From assembly GCF_020618775.1 (NCBI RefSeq), contig NZ_JAESVB010000005.1, positions 248,001-312,000 of the forward strand: a DNA stretch of 64,000 nt, read 5' to 3'. Of this stretch, positions 61,247-64,000 are shown in pieces. How positions within the stretch are numbered: the stretch's first letter is position 1; the number at the start of each line of letters is the position of its first letter. Made by a program: the position numbers and the translations under genes. The notes beneath the pieces were generated by a model that did not search any database, was not told where the DNA came from, and saw nothing but the letters and a program-made list of their open reading frames with translations. The stretch comes from Acidisoma silvae (GTDB lineage: Bacteria > Pseudomonadota > Alphaproteobacteria > Acetobacterales > Acetobacteraceae).

Positions 61247-61632
61247 CTTACAATCTCTCAATTGCAGTCTAGAGTACAGGGACAAACTAAATTCTGACGC
61301 GGACGCGACGAACACAGACCTAAAAACGCTAACAACTCAAATCGACCGTACAAATTTAGCCGCGCAGACAGCCGCAGCGAGGCTTGCGCGGGCCTCCTTC
61401 AGGCGTCACCCTGCTCCCGCGCGCGACAGGCCTATTCGATCGACATACCGACGGATGCCCGCGCTCCAAGAACTCGTGGTCCATTAGCAATAATTTGATA
61501 ATTACACCATCAACTCTGTTAGTCTAAGCTTTAAGACCTAGCTGGGCAAAAGCTTACGTATAAATCTACCCCTCGAATGAAGTAACCCTTAAGCGTTAGC
61601 TTGCTCTGTCAGCGCTGAATTCGGGACGCGCC
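61247..61632. other. AT-rich non-coding stretch
   Basis: 386 bases between the GT8-like gene start and the cupin regulator's stop. It is AT-rich, especially 61480-61590, and holds no convincing gene. The GT8 promoter should lie here. Confidence 0.5.
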
Positions 61633-62181
61633 TCAAAAACTCGGCGGCGTGCACGCGCTAATGACTTCGCAAGTTGCCGTGCCGATGCAGCGGAAGCGGT
61701 GCGGGCGGCGGCTGTCGAAGTAATAAGCGTCGCCCGGTCCCAGAATGCGTCGCTCGTCCTCCACCGTCACTTCCAGCCGGCCGGACAGCACGATGCCGCC
61801 TTCCTCTCCCTCATGGGTCAGAGGAATTTTTCCCGTATCCGCGCCCGGCTGATAGCGCTCCTTCAGGATCTGTAGAGCGCGTCCGAACAGATTATGCCCC
61901 ACCTGCCGGTAGGAGATTGGCCCCTTGCCGATCTCGGTGAGGTCTTCCGCCGTATAGAAGGCCTGTTTCGGCCGGTCCGGTTCGAAGGAAAAGAACTCCG
62001 CGAGGCCGATGGGGATCGCGTCCGTAATGCGCTTCAAGGCACCGACCGAGGGGTTGGTGGCATTGCTCTCGATCAGCGATATGGTCGAGTTCGTAACCCC
62101 CGCCTTTCGGGCGAGTTCGCGCTGCGACAGATTGTGCGCCATGCGCAGGTAGCGAAGCCTGCCGCCGATATCGACTTCCAC
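61633..62181 (-). CDS. XRE-type HTH / cupin regulator (PuuR-like)
   Basis: 182 residues. HTH at 7-60 (LRYLRMAHNLSQRELARKAGVTNSTISLIESNATNPSVGALKRIT) and cupin sensor at 110-175 (GEEGGIVLSGRLEVTVEDERRILGPGDAYYFDSRRPHRF). Relatives control polyamine or omega-amino-acid genes. GTG 62181 has GGAG about eight bases ahead. Divergent from an omega-aminotransferase, across a palindrome. Confidence 0.9.
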   Translation of the reverse strand: MEVDIGGRLRYLRMAHNLSQRELARKAGVTNSTISLIESNATNPSVGALKRITDAIPIGLAEFFSFEPDRPKQAFYTAEDLTEIGKGPISYRQVGHNLFGRALQILKERYQPGADTGKIPLTHEGEEGGIVLSGRLEVTVEDERRILGPGDAYYFDSRRPHRFRCIGTATCEVISACTPPSF

Positions 62182-62201
62182 CGCATAGCTCCCGTTTCAT
62201 C

Positions 62202-62219
62202 TGTTCGATATTTCGAACA
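62202..62219. promoter_or_regulatory. Palindromic operator candidate for the cupin regulator
   Basis: TGTTCGATATTTCGAACA: arms TGTTCGA and TCGAACA are perfect 7-base inverted repeats around TATT. It lies about 20 bases before the GTG of the regulator and about 110 before the aminotransferase start, well placed to control both. Confidence 0.5.
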
Positions 62220-62327
62220 TATCGGCAATCTGATCCTATTATTTCAATGCCTTACGAGAGGCAAGAAAGGGACTTGTTTTGACGGAGCGAAATGCGCGAA
62301 GTCTGATCATCTGTATCGGAGCGCGCC

Positions 62328-63659
62328 ATGAGCCACATCACCCCCAACGCCCCTGTCCTCGACAATTTCTGGATGCCCTTCACCGCCAATCGGCAGTTCA
62401 AGGCGGCGCCCCGCCTGCTCGCCGGTGCGGAAGGCATGTATTACACCGATGTCGACGGCAATAAGGTCATGGACGGCACCGCCGGCCTGTGGTGCTGCAA
62501 TGCCGGCCACGGCCGCCGCAAGATCGCGGATGCCGTGCAGCGCCAGCTCATGAGCCTGGATTTCGCCCCCACCTTCCAGATGGGCCACCCCATCGTATTC
62601 GATTTCGCGGCCAAGCTCGCCTCCATGGCGCCGGGCGGGCCGGATGCGAAGCTGGACCGCATCTTCTTTACCGGCTCGGGTTCGGAATCGATCGATACCG
62701 CGCTGAAGATCGCCATCGCCTATCAGCGCGCCATCGGCCAGGGCACCCGCACCCGCGTCATCGGCCGCGAGAAGGGCTATCACGGCGTCGGCTTCGGCGG
62801 CATTTCGGTCGGCGGACTCGTCAACAACCGCCGCATGTTCCCGCAAATTCCGGCCGACCATATGCGCCATACGCTGGATGTGGAGCGCAACGCCTTCACC
62901 AAAGGCATGCCGGAACAGGGTGCCGACCTCGCCGATGACCTGGAACGTCTGGTCGCCCTGCATGGCGCCGAAACCATCGCCGCCGTTGTGGTGGAGCCGA
63001 TGTCGGGCTCCGCCGGCGTCATCCTGCCGCCGAAAGGCTATCTGGAGCGTCTGCGCGCCATTGCCACCAAGCACGGCATCCTGCTGATTTTCGATGAGGT
63101 CATTACCGGTTTCGGCCGTCTTGGCACGCCCTTCGCCACCGATTTCTTCGGCGTCGTGCCGGACCTGATCACCACCGCCAAGGGCATCACCAATGGCAGC
63201 CTGCCCATGGGCGCGGTCTTTGCCGGCCGCCATGTCTATGACGGCATGATGACCGGGCCGGAAAACGCCATCGAGCTGTTCCACGGCTATACCTATTCGG
63301 GTCATCCGGTGGCCTGCGCCGCCGGTCTGGCGACGATGGAAATCTACGAGGAAGAAGGCCTGCTGACCCGCGCCGCCGAAATCGCCCCGGAATGGGAAGC
63401 GGCGCTGCACTCCCTCAAGGGTCTGCCGAATGTGGTGGATATCCGCAATCTGGGCCTGGTCGGCGCGATCGAGCTGGCGCCCCGCGCCGGCGCGCCGGGG
63501 GCCCGCGCCTATGACGTCTTCGTCGATTGCTTCAACAAGGGCCTTCTGATCCGCGTGACCGGCGATATCATCGCGCTGTCCCCGCCGCTGATCATCGAGC
63601 GCGCGGAAATCGCGACCCTCGTCTCCATCCTGGGTGACGCGCTGAAGCGCGCTGCCTGA
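62328..63659 (+). CDS. Class III omega-amino acid aminotransferase
   Basis: 443 residues, PLP-dependent. Lys285 in LITTAKGITNG is the Schiff base lysine, Asp256 in LIFDEVITGFGR holds the pyridine nitrogen. The N-terminus (NFWMPFTANRQFKAAPRLLAGAEGMYYTDVDG) matches beta-alanine or omega-amino acid:pyruvate transaminases. Substrate could be beta-alanine, GABA or a related amine. Likely regulated by the divergent cupin protein. Confidence 0.92.
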   Translation: MSHITPNAPVLDNFWMPFTANRQFKAAPRLLAGAEGMYYTDVDGNKVMDGTAGLWCCNAGHGRRKIADAVQRQLMSLDFAPTFQMGHPIVFDFAAKLASMAPGGPDAKLDRIFFTGSGSESIDTALKIAIAYQRAIGQGTRTRVIGREKGYHGVGFGGISVGGLVNNRRMFPQIPADHMRHTLDVERNAFTKGMPEQGADLADDLERLVALHGAETIAAVVVEPMSGSAGVILPPKGYLERLRAIATKHGILLIFDEVITGFGRLGTPFATDFFGVVPDLITTAKGITNGSLPMGAVFAGRHVYDGMMTGPENAIELFHGYTYSGHPVACAAGLATMEIYEEEGLLTRAAEIAPEWEAALHSLKGLPNVVDIRNLGLVGAIELAPRAGAPGARAYDVFVDCFNKGLLIRVTGDIIALSPPLIIERAEIATLVSILGDALKRAA

Positions 63660-63713
63660 TTGCTGCCACCCAGGGCCGGCCGCGCTGCGGCCGGTCCGAT
63701 GGACCGATCATTC

Positions 63714-64000
63714 ATGAATACCGTGACACTACCGTCGGGCTATGACATCTCGACCGATGCTGCGCGCCTTGATCTCGACGCCATCCATCGCTTTCTATCC
63801 GAGGACAGCTATTGGGCGCGGGGCGCGCCGCGCGCGGTCATCGAACGCGCGGTGGCGAATTCCCTTTGCTTCGGCCTCTATCACGGCATGGCGCAGGCCG
63901 GGCTCGCCCGCGTGGTGACGGACAAGGCGACGTTCGTGCTCGTCTCGGATGTTTTCGTGCTGGAAGGCCATCGTGGGCTTGGCTTGTCCAAATGCCTGAT
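63714..64000 (+). CDS. GNAT-family N-acetyltransferase, 3'-truncated by window edge
   Basis: 95 residues visible, frame runs off the window. Begins MNTVTLPSGYDI; GNAT-type segments include LCFGLYHGMAQAGLARVVTDKATFVLVSDVFVLEGHRGLGLSKCL, where HRGLGLS is the acetyl-CoA-binding R/QxxGxG/A loop. An in-frame ATG at 63699 is an alternative start. Follows the aminotransferase by 54 bases. Confidence 0.82.
   Translation, partial: MNTVTLPSGYDISTDAARLDLDAIHRFLSEDSYWARGAPRAVIERAVANSLCFGLYHGMAQAGLARVVTDKATFVLVSDVFVLEGHRGLGLSKCL

Overview
The window looks like a chromosomal segment of a GC-rich alphaproteobacterium, most likely from the Acetobacteraceae or a close relative. This is an inference from gene content: a complete hpnABCDE-shc hopanoid operon with divergent hpnL, an aerobic cobaltochelatase pair cobS-cobT, a phasin and a PHB depolymerase, UbiK, a COQ9-like regulator, an alphaproteobacterial YbjN-type protein, and dispersed GTCAT...ATGAC hairpins between genes. 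No rRNA, tRNA, insertion sequence, phage gene or CRISPR array was recognised.

Layout. 1-6.5 kb: 3' part of murJ, a secreted lipase-like protein with glycine-rich calcium-binding-type repeats, a PHB-depolymerase-family esterase, and a divergent SDR/HxlR pair. 6.6-14.9 kb: hopanoid locus; hpnA-B-C-D-E-shc run leftwards with mostly 4-base stop/start overlaps, hpnL diverges. 14.9-24.6 kb: type II NADH dehydrogenase under a Fur-like palindrome, SirB1-family protein, Lrp regulator, BolA, J-domain protein, cobST, phasin, COQ9/TetR-like regulator, YbjN-like protein, UbiK. 24.8-30 kb: lgt-midA-pgeF-lipoprotein (translationally overlapping), prs and a histidine phosphatase. 30.1-36.8 kb: a potassium locus, kdpFABC (plus an extra 27-residue membrane ORF ahead of kdpF) diverging from kup. 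36.9-40.6 kb: a lower-GC block (GST, two SDRs, AraC regulator) that looks acquired. 40.7-48 kb: LysR/MFS/aldo-keto reductase, a Nudix-like protein that has lost catalytic glutamates, split ChrA, NIPSNAP, a small secreted protein built of four 15-residue repeats, and murA in which the usual catalytic Cys is Asp. 48.4-49 kb: two tiny Thr/Pro-rich exported proteins. 49.2-58.2 kb: quaternary-amine catabolism. 58.2-64 kb: a GT22-type mannosyltransferase, RidA, a low-GC GT8-type glycosyltransferase, a cupin regulator diverging from an omega-aminotransferase, and the start of a GNAT acetyltransferase.

How the genes work together. The hopanoid operon covers squalene synthesis by the HpnCDE route, cyclisation by Shc and side-chain extension by HpnA/B. 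The 49-58 kb genes can be read as L-carnitine to 3-dehydrocarnitine (dehydrogenase), to betainyl-CoA plus acetoacetate (BKACE enzyme), to glycine betaine (fused thioesterase), then possible demethylation by a Rieske oxygenase and a DgcA-like flavoenzyme, with a divergent GlxA/CdhR-type regulator; a Phd-VapC toxin-antitoxin pair sits inside this set. The most surprising items are the MurA Cys-to-Asp change (a known natural route to fosfomycin insensitivity), the four-repeat secreted protein with a palindrome upstream, the extra kdp microprotein, the inactive-looking Nudix protein and the low-GC block.
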